Shown here piece after piece: positions 1-5,188 of a stretch of 5,195 nt of DNA (positions are counted from its first letter, which is position 1; every line of letters begins with the position of its first letter). The stretch lies in contig NZ_CAJPQR010000056.1 of assembly GCF_905372745.1 (NCBI RefSeq), positions 1-5,195 on the forward strand, in the 5' to 3' direction. The notes beneath the pieces were generated by a model. The model did not search any database. It worked only from the letters and a program-made list of their open reading frames with translations, and was not told the origin of the DNA. This DNA is from an uncultured Campylobacter sp. (GTDB taxonomy: Bacteria; Campylobacterota; Campylobacteria; Campylobacterales; Campylobacteraceae). The position numbers were made by a program, and so were the translations under genes.

Positions 1-713
1 TCAAGCACCGTCTGGATCGAAAAAACGTCGATGTGCGCAAGAACTTTCATCGCGTCGATCATATCCTCGTGCACGGGGTTGCCCTCTAGGCGCAGAGCTT
101 GTGCGTCGGCGCTAAGGGCTAGTTTGTGATTTTGCTCGATGGTTTCGTATTTGGCGACTCCTGGTAAAAACGCCTTTCGTCCGCCAGTGTAGCCCGCGAA
201 ATAGTGCGGTTCGACCGAGCCTATAACGATTACCTTTTTGGCTTCTGCCACGATTTTGTTTAGATACATCTGCGTGCCGTTTTTGGATTCTCCTAGATAG
301 CTCATCTCGTCTTTTTTCGAGTCGTGGTCGCATACTTCGCCTTTGGCGCTAATCTCCGCGTAAATTTCTTTGCCGAAGATCATCTCGTACTCTTCTAGCG
401 TGCCCTCTCTGTGGCAGCCCGTGGCGATGATGAAGGTTTTATTTTTATCGCGGATTTTTGGGTAAATTTGCTTTAAAACTTTGGCCGTCGGCGTAGGTCT
501 TGTGCCGTCGTTTACGATAATTACGATCTTTTCGTCGCCTGCTATAAACTCGTCAAAGCTTTTTTGATTTATCGGATTTGCCAGAGCCTTTGCGATGAGC
601 GCCGTTTCGTCAAATTTAGCCACGGGGTTGGGGTTAAAAACGCCTAGTAAATTTTTCTGTGGAACATTTAGTTCGATGATATCCTCTTTGCCGTAGTGAA
701 TAGGAATTTGCAT
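1..713 (-). CDS. larA: LarA-family nickel-pincer 2-hydroxyacid racemase (lactate racemase-like), N-terminal part
   Basis: The gene runs off the left edge, so only the first 237 residues are seen; family members are usually about 420-430. The protein starts MQIPIHYGKEDI and has the N-terminal DUF2088 domain. It shows NDGTRPTPT at 68-76, TGCHREGT at 98-105 and the signature EPHYFAGYTGGRKAFLPG at 168-185. Against Lactobacillus plantarum LarA, H170, K180 and H196 keep exactly the spacing of H174 (acid/base), K184 (covalent cofactor anchor) and H200 (nickel ligand); H101 corresponds to H108 and R72 to R75. All catalytic residues within the visible part are therefore present. The family interconverts D- and L-2-hydroxy acids with a nickel-pincer nucleotide made by LarB, LarC and LarE, none of which lies in this window. 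The start is the ATG at 711-713, with AAGGAG (719-724) six bases upstream. The gene is divergent from dcuB, so a substrate such as malate is as plausible as lactate. The family call is firm; the substrate is open. Confidence 0.88.
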   Translation of the reverse strand, partial: MQIPIHYGKEDIIELNVPQKNLLGVFNPNPVAKFDETALIAKALANPINQKSFDEFIAGDEKIVIIVNDGTRPTPTAKVLKQIYPKIRDKNKTFIIATGCHREGTLEEYEMIFGKEIYAEISAKGEVCDHDSKKDEMSYLGESKNGTQMYLNKIVAEAKKVIVIGSVEPHYFAGYTGGRKAFLPGVAKYETIEQNHKLALSADAQALRLEGNPVHEDMIDAMKVLAHIDVFSIQTVL

Positions 714-753
714 GTTTGCTCCTTAAGTATAATTATTAATTTTTTATCTTAGG

Positions 754-759
754 ATTATA
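754..759 (-). promoter_or_regulatory. Probable -10 box of the larA-like gene
   Basis: On the minus strand the sequence reads TATATAATCC, a perfect TATAAT. It would start transcription near position 746 and give a leader of about 33 bases before the ATG at 713. No convincing -35 is seen, as is usual for Campylobacter sigma-70 promoters. The assignment rests on motif and position only. Confidence 0.5.
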
Positions 760-901
760 TATAAATTTTTCTTTTAAACGCATTTAAAAAGGGTATTTAA
801 TTTTTAAATTTATGGAATGGATAAAATTTATTATTAAACGCTAGATTAATATATACGAATGTATTTTTAATTTTTTTATTAGTATTTAATTTTAATATTT
901 A

Positions 902-907
902 TATAAT
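902..907 (+). promoter_or_regulatory. Probable -10 box of dcuB
   Basis: TATAAT lies within ATTTATATAATCGC and is preceded by about 40 bases of T-rich DNA with repeated T-runs, the pattern typical of Campylobacter sigma-70 promoters. Transcription would begin near 914, leaving a leader of about 23 bases. The Shine-Dalgarno sequence AAAGGAG sits at 925-931, five bases before the ATG. No clear FNR- or CRP-type palindrome was found in the 714-936 spacer. Confidence 0.62.
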
Positions 908-936
908 CGCGCCGTAATTTCCTAAAAGGAGAAAAA

Positions 937-2616
937 ATGGAATTCCTAACCAGTTTGAGTGAAAGCATGCAGTTCACTCTCCAACTAATAGTCGTACTCG
1001 GATGTCTGTTCTACGGCGCTAAAAAAGGCGGTATGGCGCTGGGTGTACTAGGAGGCATCGGTCTTGTTATCTTGGTATTTGCATTTGATATGAAGCCGGG
1101 CAAACCCGCTATCGACGTTATCCTTACGATCCTAGCCGTCGTCGTAGCAAGCGCTACTTTGCAAGCCGCGGGCGGTCTTGACGTTATGCTTCAAATTGCG
1201 GAAAAAGCGCTTAGAAAGCATCCTAAGTTAGTTTGTTATCTAGCTCCGGTTTGCGGCTGGACGCTAACGGTTCTATGCGGTACCGGACACACGGTTTACA
1301 CGCTGCTACCGATCATTTACGACGTATCGATGAAAAGCGGTATCCGTCCGGAAAGACCGCTAGCTGCTACCACGATCTCGTCTCAGCTAGCTATCATCGC
1401 TAGCCCGGTTTCGGTTGCGGGCGTATCTATGGTCGCGGTTTTGCTAGGCACGGGCACCGTTCATATCGATGGCTTTACTAGCTATGTAGATTTGCTTAAA
1501 GTTACGATTCCGGCTACCTTTATAGGCGTGCTTTGCATCGGTACTTTTTCCGTATTTAGAGGAAAAGACCTCGATAAAGACCCTGAATTTCAAGAAAAAA
1601 TTAAAGATCCGGAGCAAAGAAAATACATCTACGGCTCTGACGATTCTAAATCGCTAGTCGGCGTTCATCTGCCTAAAAAGCAATGGAATATAATGTGGAT
1701 ATTCCTAGCTACCATCGCTATCGTGGCGGTTCTAGGCTACTATAAACAGCTTCGCCCTAGCTGGACTAGCGACGTCCCGGGTAAATCTATCGAAATCGTA
1801 GTAGATAAAAAAGTAGTTAAAAACATCACCGTAAAAGACGGCCAAGTCGTATCTACCGTAGATGATAGCAAAGTCGTCTCAAACGTAAAAGATAACAAAG
1901 TAAAAGACGCTACTAAATTTACGAACGTAGAAGTCCTAGATAAAGACAAAAAAGTAACTCAAACCATCGTGCTTCAAGACGGCAACGTAGTTATTACTAA
2001 AGAGGGTAAAACCGAAACCGTCGCAAACGCTAGCATCGTAGTAAAAGATACTATGAAAAAGACCGCCCCTCTAGGCATGGTCGATACGATCCAAATTTTC
2101 ATGCTACTGGCTGCTTCTATCATGATGATCTACTCAGGCATCAAGGCTGCTAAGATCGCTCAAAACGAGATTTTCCACAGCGGTATGGTTGCGCTTGTCG
2201 CGATCTACGGCATTAGCTGGATGGCAGATACGATGTTCCACTCTCATATCGAGATGCTAAAAGGCTCGTTAGGAGAGGTGATGAAGGCTTATCCGTGGAT
2301 GTATATCATCGTAGGTATGCTGATTTCTAAGTTCCTAAACTCTCAAGCCGCAGCCGCCGCGACGTTCGTACCGCTTGCCGTTCAGATCGGCGTGGATCCA
2401 GGCATCATCGTCGCGTTTGCTACGGCTTGCTACGGATACTTTATCCTTCCTACTTATCCGAGCGACCTTGCGGCGATCCAGTTTGACCGCTCGGGTACTA
2501 CGCACATCGGTAAATACGTCATCAACCATAGCTTCATCATCCCGGGTCTTATCGGCGTGTTTAGTTCGTGCGCAGTGGGTTGGGTGCTAGCTAATCTGTA
2601 CGGATTTATTAAATAA
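937..2616 (+). CDS. dcuB: Anaerobic C4-dicarboxylate exchanger, DcuB type, with a long extra loop
   Basis: This 559-residue inner-membrane protein exchanges C4-dicarboxylates (fumarate, malate or aspartate in, succinate out) during anaerobic fumarate respiration. DcuB-type signatures include CGTGHTVYTLLPIIYDV (114-130), GIRPERPLAAT (135-145), ASPVSVAGVS (155-164), FRGKDLDKDPEFQ (207-219), SKFLNSQAAAAA (464-475) and LPTYPSDLAAIQFDRSGTTH (504-523). The E. coli DcuA sequence, as I recall it, differs at these places. About 10-12 hydrophobic segments are present, from residue 12 to 556. The E. coli protein has 446 residues. The excess is almost entirely a Lys/Asp/Val-rich stretch at about 279-375, placed between LRPSW and APLGMVDTIQIFML, where the E. 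coli protein has only a short loop. The ATG at 937 is chosen for its AAAGGAG five bases upstream and its match to family N-termini. The gene is transcribed away from the larA-like gene and has its own terminator, so it is probably monocistronic. Confidence 0.95.
   Translation: MEFLTSLSESMQFTLQLIVVLGCLFYGAKKGGMALGVLGGIGLVILVFAFDMKPGKPAIDVILTILAVVVASATLQAAGGLDVMLQIAEKALRKHPKLVCYLAPVCGWTLTVLCGTGHTVYTLLPIIYDVSMKSGIRPERPLAATTISSQLAIIASPVSVAGVSMVAVLLGTGTVHIDGFTSYVDLLKVTIPATFIGVLCIGTFSVFRGKDLDKDPEFQEKIKDPEQRKYIYGSDDSKSLVGVHLPKKQWNIMWIFLATIAIVAVLGYYKQLRPSWTSDVPGKSIEIVVDKKVVKNITVKDGQVVSTVDDSKVVSNVKDNKVKDATKFTNVEVLDKDKKVTQTIVLQDGNVVITKEGKTETVANASIVVKDTMKKTAPLGMVDTIQIFMLLAASIMMIYSGIKAAKIAQNEIFHSGMVALVAIYGISWMADTMFHSHIEMLKGSLGEVMKAYPWMYIIVGMLISKFLNSQAAAAATFVPLAVQIGVDPGIIVAFATACYGYFILPTYPSDLAAIQFDRSGTTHIGKYVINHSFIIPGLIGVFSSCAVGWVLANLYGFIK
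1771..2061 (+). repeat. Insertion within dcuB with a duplicated 18-residue unit
   Basis: This segment codes for residues 279-375 of DcuB, which the E. coli protein lacks. Two related units lie 47 residues apart. DKKVVKNITVKDGQVVST (290-307, bases 1804-1857) and DKKVTQTIVLQDGNVVIT (337-354, bases 1945-1998) share 10 of 18 positions, including a D-G turn. The alternating hydrophobic/charged pattern suggests short beta-strands and turns. The segment has no Cys or Trp after residue 279. The preceding loop (about 205-250) is rich in Lys and Arg and is probably cytoplasmic, so after the helix at about 251-268 the insertion would face the periplasm. The DNA also shows short recurring words such as GTAAAAGA. 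Its function is unknown. Confidence 0.7.
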
Positions 2617-2626
2617 TCTTGCTTTT

Positions 2627-2657
2627 AGACAAGCTGCCTTTGTGGCTTGTCTTTTTC
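2627..2657 (+). terminator. Intrinsic terminator of dcuB
   Basis: Eleven bases after the dcuB stop codon, AGACAAGC (2627-2634) pairs perfectly with GCTTGTCT (2645-2652) across a 10-base loop. The 3' side runs into a T-rich tail. The minus strand has no T-run after the stem, so it is unlikely to stop flhB transcripts. Confidence 0.85.
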
Positions 2658-2673
2658 CTTTATACTTCGTTAC

Positions 2674-2729
2674 TTTTAAATTTGGCTCGGTCATTACCGA
2701 CAAGGTAACTCCCGTCGCCAAATTTAAAA
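2674..2729. repeat. 13-bp perfect inverted repeat enclosing a small hairpin
   Basis: TTTTAAATTTGGC (2674-2686) is the exact reverse complement of GCCAAATTTAAAA (2717-2729). Between them lies TCGGT-CATT-ACCGA (2687-2700), a five-pair hairpin directly next to the left arm. There is no T-run after the outer stem, so it does not look like a standard terminator. Confidence 0.7.
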
Positions 2730-2903
2730 GCGCCTCGTCTAGAACAAAAATACTGCGCCTTAACTTTTTTACGTTCAAATTTGACATTAAATTTATAAAT
2801 TTGAGTCGCCGAGACCCGCACCACAAAAATATTAAACTAAAAAATCTGTGGCGCGGTGTGCCAAATTCAATCCGCACGCAGTGCAGCAACATCTCACGTC
2901 GTA

Positions 2904-2933
2904 GGGGTTGGGGGGATCATTAAGGGGGAAGGG
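2904..2933 (+). other. Four G-tracts, possible G-quadruplex
   Basis: The plus strand carries G4 (2904-2907), G6 (2910-2915), G5 (2924-2928) and G3 (2931-2933), separated by 2, 8 and 2 bases. One loop is slightly longer than the classic limit of seven. The last two tracts also form the left arm of the 14-bp hairpin, so the two structures would compete. Confidence 0.4.
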
Positions 2934-2967
2934 AGCGACTTCGTAATTCAAGCCCCTTCCCCCTTAA
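2920..2967. repeat. Perfect 14-bp G/C-rich hairpin in the centre of the repeat
   Basis: TTAAGGGGGAAGGG (2920-2933) is the exact reverse complement of CCCTTCCCCCTTAA (2954-2967), with a 20-base loop. Neither strand has a T-run after the stem, so it is not a typical terminator. It stands out strongly against AT-rich surroundings and lies near, but not exactly at, the symmetry centre of the larger inverted repeat (about 2924). Confidence 0.85.
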
Positions 2968-3137
2968 CAAGAAAGATTAAATTTGGCACACAGTGCTAAA
3001 TTTAATAAAACCAAATTTAACATTTTAAAGATTCGGGTCTCGGCGGATAGAATTCTAAAATTTATTCAAATTTGAGCGGCGCAAATTTGACTCCGAATTT
3101 GGCTTTAAATTTAGAGCTAAAAAGTTAAATTTAAATT

Positions 3138-4214
3138 TCACTTCAATCTATCGCCGAATTTTCGTTTGTCGCTCATGTAGACGAAGCTTAGCACCTCGGC
3201 GACGGCACGAAAGAGCTCTGCAGGTATCATATCGTTTACCTCGCACATCTTGTATAGCTCGCGCGCTAGCGGCGGATTTTCGACGATTTTGACGTTGTTT
3301 TGCACTCCGATTTGCTTGATGCGAAGCGCTAGAAAATCCACGCCCTTAGCTAGTATCACCGGCGCTTTTTCCTTTGTTTTATCGTAGCGAAGGGCGACGG
3401 CGTAGTGGGTCGGGTTGGTGATGATGACGTCTGCTTGCGGGATATTTTGCATCATTCTGTTGCGCGCGGCTCGCATTTGCAGCTGACGGATGCGTCCTTT
3501 TACCTGCGGGTCGCCCTCCATCTGTTTGTACTCATCCTTGATCTCCTGCTTGCTCATTCTTAGGTCGCGAAAATACTGAAAACGCACGATCAGCACGTCA
3601 AGAAGCCCGATGATAAACATCACGATGAGCATCACGGCGGCTAAAATCAGCATTTTTTCTTTTAGCCACGCTAGCTGCGCTGCCATCGAGAAAAACAGCG
3701 TATGCGGCAGCTCTTTGATGAAGCTTAAAAACATCAAAAATCCGACCGTAAAAACCGCCGTGACCTTGAGTACCATTTTGATGCCATCTATCAGTTTTTT
3801 AAGAGAAAAGAGATTTTTGAGTCCTTTTAGCGGGTTGATTTTGTTTAAATTCGGCTCCAAAGGCTTTGTGGTAAATATAAATCCAAACTGCATGAGATTA
3901 GCGACGACGCCCGCGATCGCGATGCAAACGGCGATAGGTAGGATGATGAGCAGCGTGCGAAATATCGTCGTGATCGCGACGCTAAATAGTAGTTTGCGCG
4001 TAAACTCCTGACCGATTAGGCTCTGATAGTAGTTATACAGCGTGAAAAACTGATCGCCGATGAAGCCAAGAAGCGCCACTACGACGAAGATCGCAACCGC
4101 GAGCGTGACGAAGCCCGCGAGGTCTTGGCTTTTGGGGACGTTGCCGTCCTTGCGCGCGTCTTCGATCTTTTTGGAGGTGGGTTCTTCGGTTTTTTCTTGG
4201 TCTTCGCCTGCCAT
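3138..4214 (-). CDS. flhB: Flagellar biosynthesis protein FlhB
   Basis: This 358-residue protein is the export-gate and substrate-specificity switch of the flagellar type III secretion system in the inner membrane. The start MAGEDQEKTEEPTSKKIEDA is typical of the family. Hydrophobic segments lie at about 35-53, 75-110 (two helices), 147-165 and 186-210, giving four helices. The cytoplasmic domain follows and contains the autocleavage site NPTH at 267-270 (bases 3405-3416) within IITNPTHYAVALRYD. Cleavage between N and P is needed for the switch from rod/hook to filament export. All key residues are intact. The ATG at 4212-4214 is chosen because AGGA lies five bases upstream and the family N-terminus begins there; a TTG 13 codons upstream is in frame but adds no conserved sequence. 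The gene converges on dcuB and diverges from rplU, with no flagellar neighbour in the window. Confidence 0.96.
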   Translation of the reverse strand: MAGEDQEKTEEPTSKKIEDARKDGNVPKSQDLAGFVTLAVAIFVVVALLGFIGDQFFTLYNYYQSLIGQEFTRKLLFSVAITTIFRTLLIILPIAVCIAIAGVVANLMQFGFIFTTKPLEPNLNKINPLKGLKNLFSLKKLIDGIKMVLKVTAVFTVGFLMFLSFIKELPHTLFFSMAAQLAWLKEKMLILAAVMLIVMFIIGLLDVLIVRFQYFRDLRMSKQEIKDEYKQMEGDPQVKGRIRQLQMRAARNRMMQNIPQADVIITNPTHYAVALRYDKTKEKAPVILAKGVDFLALRIKQIGVQNNVKIVENPPLARELYKMCEVNDMIPAELFRAVAEVLSFVYMSDKRKFGDRLK

Positions 4215-4272
4215 TTTCGTCCTAAATTTATCTTGCCGAGCGTTTTGGCTCAAATTTGCTTAAATTTGGGCG

Positions 4273-4278
4273 ATTATA
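4273..4278 (-). promoter_or_regulatory. Probable -10 box of flhB
   Basis: The minus strand reads TTGGGTATAATCG, a perfect TATAAT. Transcription would start near 4265, about 50 bases ahead of the ATG. No sigma-54 (-24/-12) or sigma-28 signature was noticed. That fits FlhB being an early gene made before the sigma-54 class, but the assignment is by motif only. Confidence 0.55.
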
Positions 4279-4411
4279 CCCAAAAGGAGGTTAAATTTTA
4301 CGCTACGACGGAAAGTTTAAGGAGGATTTTTGCTCTTGCGCGTGACCTAAAAACCTGGCGGACGAAATTTTAAAAGCTAGGACATTAAACCAAAATTTAT
4401 AAATTTTTAGG

Positions 4412-4417
4412 TATCAT
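4412..4417 (+). promoter_or_regulatory. Possible -10 box of rplU-rpmA
   Basis: TATCAT lies within TTTTTAGGTATCATCCG, five of six bases from TATAAT, behind an AT-rich stretch. A start near 4424 would give an untranslated leader of roughly 79 bases before rplU, long enough to hold the paired hairpins just upstream of the gene. Other boxes in the AT-rich stretch before it (AATTTATAAATT, about 4394-4405) cannot be excluded. Confidence 0.42.
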
Positions 4418-4459
4418 CCGTCTCTTACAACCAACAAAGCTCCCCAAGTCTTTTGAAAT

Positions 4460-4486
4460 CCAAAAGCGCTTTTTGGTCTTACCAAA
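4460..4486 (+). promoter_or_regulatory. Two mutually exclusive hairpins in the rplU leader
   Basis: CCAAAA-GCGCT-TTTTGG (4460-4476) forms a six-pair stem. TTTGGT-CTT-ACCAAA (4472-4486) forms another six-pair stem that uses the same TTTGG bases, so only one can form at a time. The second ends about five bases before the Shine-Dalgarno AAAGG (4492-4496). The arrangement resembles an autoregulatory ribosomal-protein leader, but no known Campylobacter example is being claimed. Confidence 0.35.
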
Positions 4487-4502
4487 TTTAGAAAGGTAGA
4501 GT

Positions 4503-4817
4503 ATGTCAAAATACGCTATATTTAGGCACGGCGGCAAGCAGTATCGCGTCAGCGAAGGCGAATATCTTAAGCTTGACCATTTCAGTGCTGAAGCAAAATC
4601 ATCAGTCGAGATTACGGACGTTTTGTGCGTAAACGACGGTGAAGTAAAGGTAGGCGCGCCGTTCGTAAAGGGTGCGAAAGTCGTTCTTGAAGTCGTAAAC
4701 GAGGGCAAGGATAAAAAAGTCGTTATTTACAAAAAACGCAGACGCAAAGACTCAAAACTAAAACGCGGTTTTAGAAGACAGTTTACACGCGTAAAAGTCG
4801 TAAGTATCGCAGCTTAA
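4503..4817 (+). CDS. rplU: 50S ribosomal protein L21 (bL21)
   Basis: This 104-residue protein has the usual length for bL21, which binds 23S rRNA in the large ribosomal subunit. The N-terminus MSKYAIFRHGGKQYRVSEGE matches the family. So do the mid-region VGAPFVKGAKVVLEVV (50-65) and the basic C-terminal part KKRRRKDSKLKRGFRRQFT (77-95), which holds the rRNA-binding lysines and arginines. The start is the ATG after GAAAGGTAGAGT, with AAAGG six bases upstream. It is the first gene of an rplU-rpmA operon, with 11 bases between the two genes, the standard bacterial order. Confidence 0.97.
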   Translation: MSKYAIFRHGGKQYRVSEGEYLKLDHFSAEAKSSVEITDVLCVNDGEVKVGAPFVKGAKVVLEVVNEGKDKKVVIYKKRRRKDSKLKRGFRRQFTRVKVVSIAA

Positions 4818-4828
4818 GGAGATAAGAA

Positions 4829-5086
4829 ATGGCACACAAAAAAGGTCAAGGCTCAACCCAGAATAACCGAGATTCCATCGGACGACGCTTAGGCGTTAAA
4901 AAATTCGGCGGCGAATTCGTTCGCGCGGGCAACATCATCATCCGCCAGCGCGGTACCGCCACTCACGCGGGCAGCAACGTCGGTCTAGGCAAAGATCACA
5001 CGATTTTCGCTCTAATCGACGGTTTTGTTAAATTCGAAAGACTAGATAAAAATAGAAAAAAAGTTTCTGTTTATCCTGCTGCGTAA
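4829..5086 (+). CDS. rpmA: 50S ribosomal protein L27 (bL27)
   Basis: The 85-residue protein matches bL27, whose N-terminal tail reaches the peptidyl-transferase centre and helps place tRNA. It shows MAHKKGQGSTQNNRDS, then RRLGVKKFGGEFVRAGNIII (19-38) and RQRGTATHAGSNVGLGKDHT (39-58). The mature tail AHKKG follows the first Met directly, so the cleavable extension known from Firmicutes L27 is absent. The Shine-Dalgarno AAGGAG (4816-4821) overlaps the rplU stop codon, which points to coupled translation. A terminator follows the stop within about 16 bases. Confidence 0.97.
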   Translation: MAHKKGQGSTQNNRDSIGRRLGVKKFGGEFVRAGNIIIRQRGTATHAGSNVGLGKDHTIFALIDGFVKFERLDKNRKKVSVYPAA

Positions 5087-5102
5087 TTACCGCGCAACTT
5101 TC

Positions 5103-5125
5103 GGGGCGAAAGCCCCTTTTTCTTT
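5103..5125 (+). terminator. Intrinsic terminator of rplU-rpmA
   Basis: GGGGC (5103-5107) and GCCCC (5112-5116) enclose a GAAA tetraloop and are followed at once by TTTTTCTTT. The compact G/C stem with a stable tetraloop and T-run is a textbook rho-independent terminator. Confidence 0.93.
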
Positions 5126-5153
5126 AAATTGCTCCAAAAACGTTAAATTCTGA

Positions 5154-5188
5154 TATAATTTTCATCGATATATTTTGTAATCTAAAGG
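5154..5188 (+). promoter_or_regulatory. Promoter and ribosome binding site of the next gene (probably obg)
   Basis: TGATATAAT (TATAAT at 5154-5159, with a TG one base upstream as in extended -10 boxes) is followed by AAAGG at 5184-5188, only seven bases before the window edge. A start codon is therefore expected at about position 5196. In many bacteria, including C. jejuni, obg follows rplU-rpmA; that identity is inferred from gene order and cannot be seen. The terminator plus new promoter mean the downstream gene can be expressed apart from the ribosomal genes. Confidence 0.6.

Larger units (their letters stand above)
2754..3083. repeat. Large imperfect inverted repeat, about 330 bp
   Basis: Four blocks occur in the left half and again, in mirrored order and reverse-complemented, in the right half. 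They are TGCGCC (2754-2759) with GGCGCA (3078-3083); TCAAATTTGA (2775-2784) with the same self-complementary word at 3066-3075; CGCCGAGACCCG (2807-2818) with CGGGTCTCGGCG (3034-3045); and GTGTGCCAAATTCAATC (2856-2872) with GATTAAATTTGGCACAC (2975-2991), 16 of 17 matching. Sequence between blocks is less conserved. The left half also has its own hairpin (2817-2825 with 2847-2855, one mismatch). The whole could be an old non-autonomous repeat element or a long folded RNA. No coding remnant of a transposase is seen. Confidence 0.65.
2658..3137. other. Gene-free, repeat-rich spacer between convergent dcuB and flhB
   Basis: No credible gene is seen here. The open frames that cross it (for example 2642-2923 plus and 2587-2892 minus) lack a good ribosome binding site and read through inverted repeats; their peptides resemble no known protein. 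The stretch contains many AAATTT-centred words (CAAATTTG, TAAATTTA, CCAAATTT), nested inverted repeats, a G-rich run and a perfect G/C hairpin, listed separately. No clear intrinsic terminator for flhB was found on the minus strand. Confidence 0.7.

Noticed and set aside
841..865. Palindromic operator around ATACGAATGTAT
   Set aside because: The arms are only four bases (ATAC/GTAT) and do not extend; this is expected by chance in AT-rich DNA.
2587..2892. 101-codon open frame on the minus strand overlapping the end of dcuB
   Set aside because: It overlaps a certain gene and its terminator and has no family resemblance; it arises from the stop-poor repeat region.
2910..2915. G6 tract as a phase-variable homopolymer
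   Set aside because: Campylobacter phase variation usually uses tracts of eight or more G in or just before a gene. This one is short and lies in a spacer between two 3' ends.
2642..2923. 93-codon open frame on the plus strand in the dcuB-flhB spacer
   Set aside because: It begins inside the dcuB terminator, has no good ribosome binding site, runs through several inverted repeats and gives a low-complexity Lys/Phe/Arg peptide with no recognisable family.
2754..3083. Insertion sequence
   Set aside because: No transposase fragment, target-site duplication or terminal repeat of a known IS family could be seen; only the mirrored blocks are supported.
2658..3137. CRISPR array
   Set aside because: The repeated words are short, irregularly spaced and partly inverted; there are no regular repeat-spacer units.
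4215..4253. Upstream TTG start that would lengthen FlhB by 13 residues
   Set aside because: FlhB proteins of this group begin MAGEDQEKTEEPT, and the ATG at 4212-4214 has its own AGGA at good spacing; the extra residues are not conserved as far as I know.
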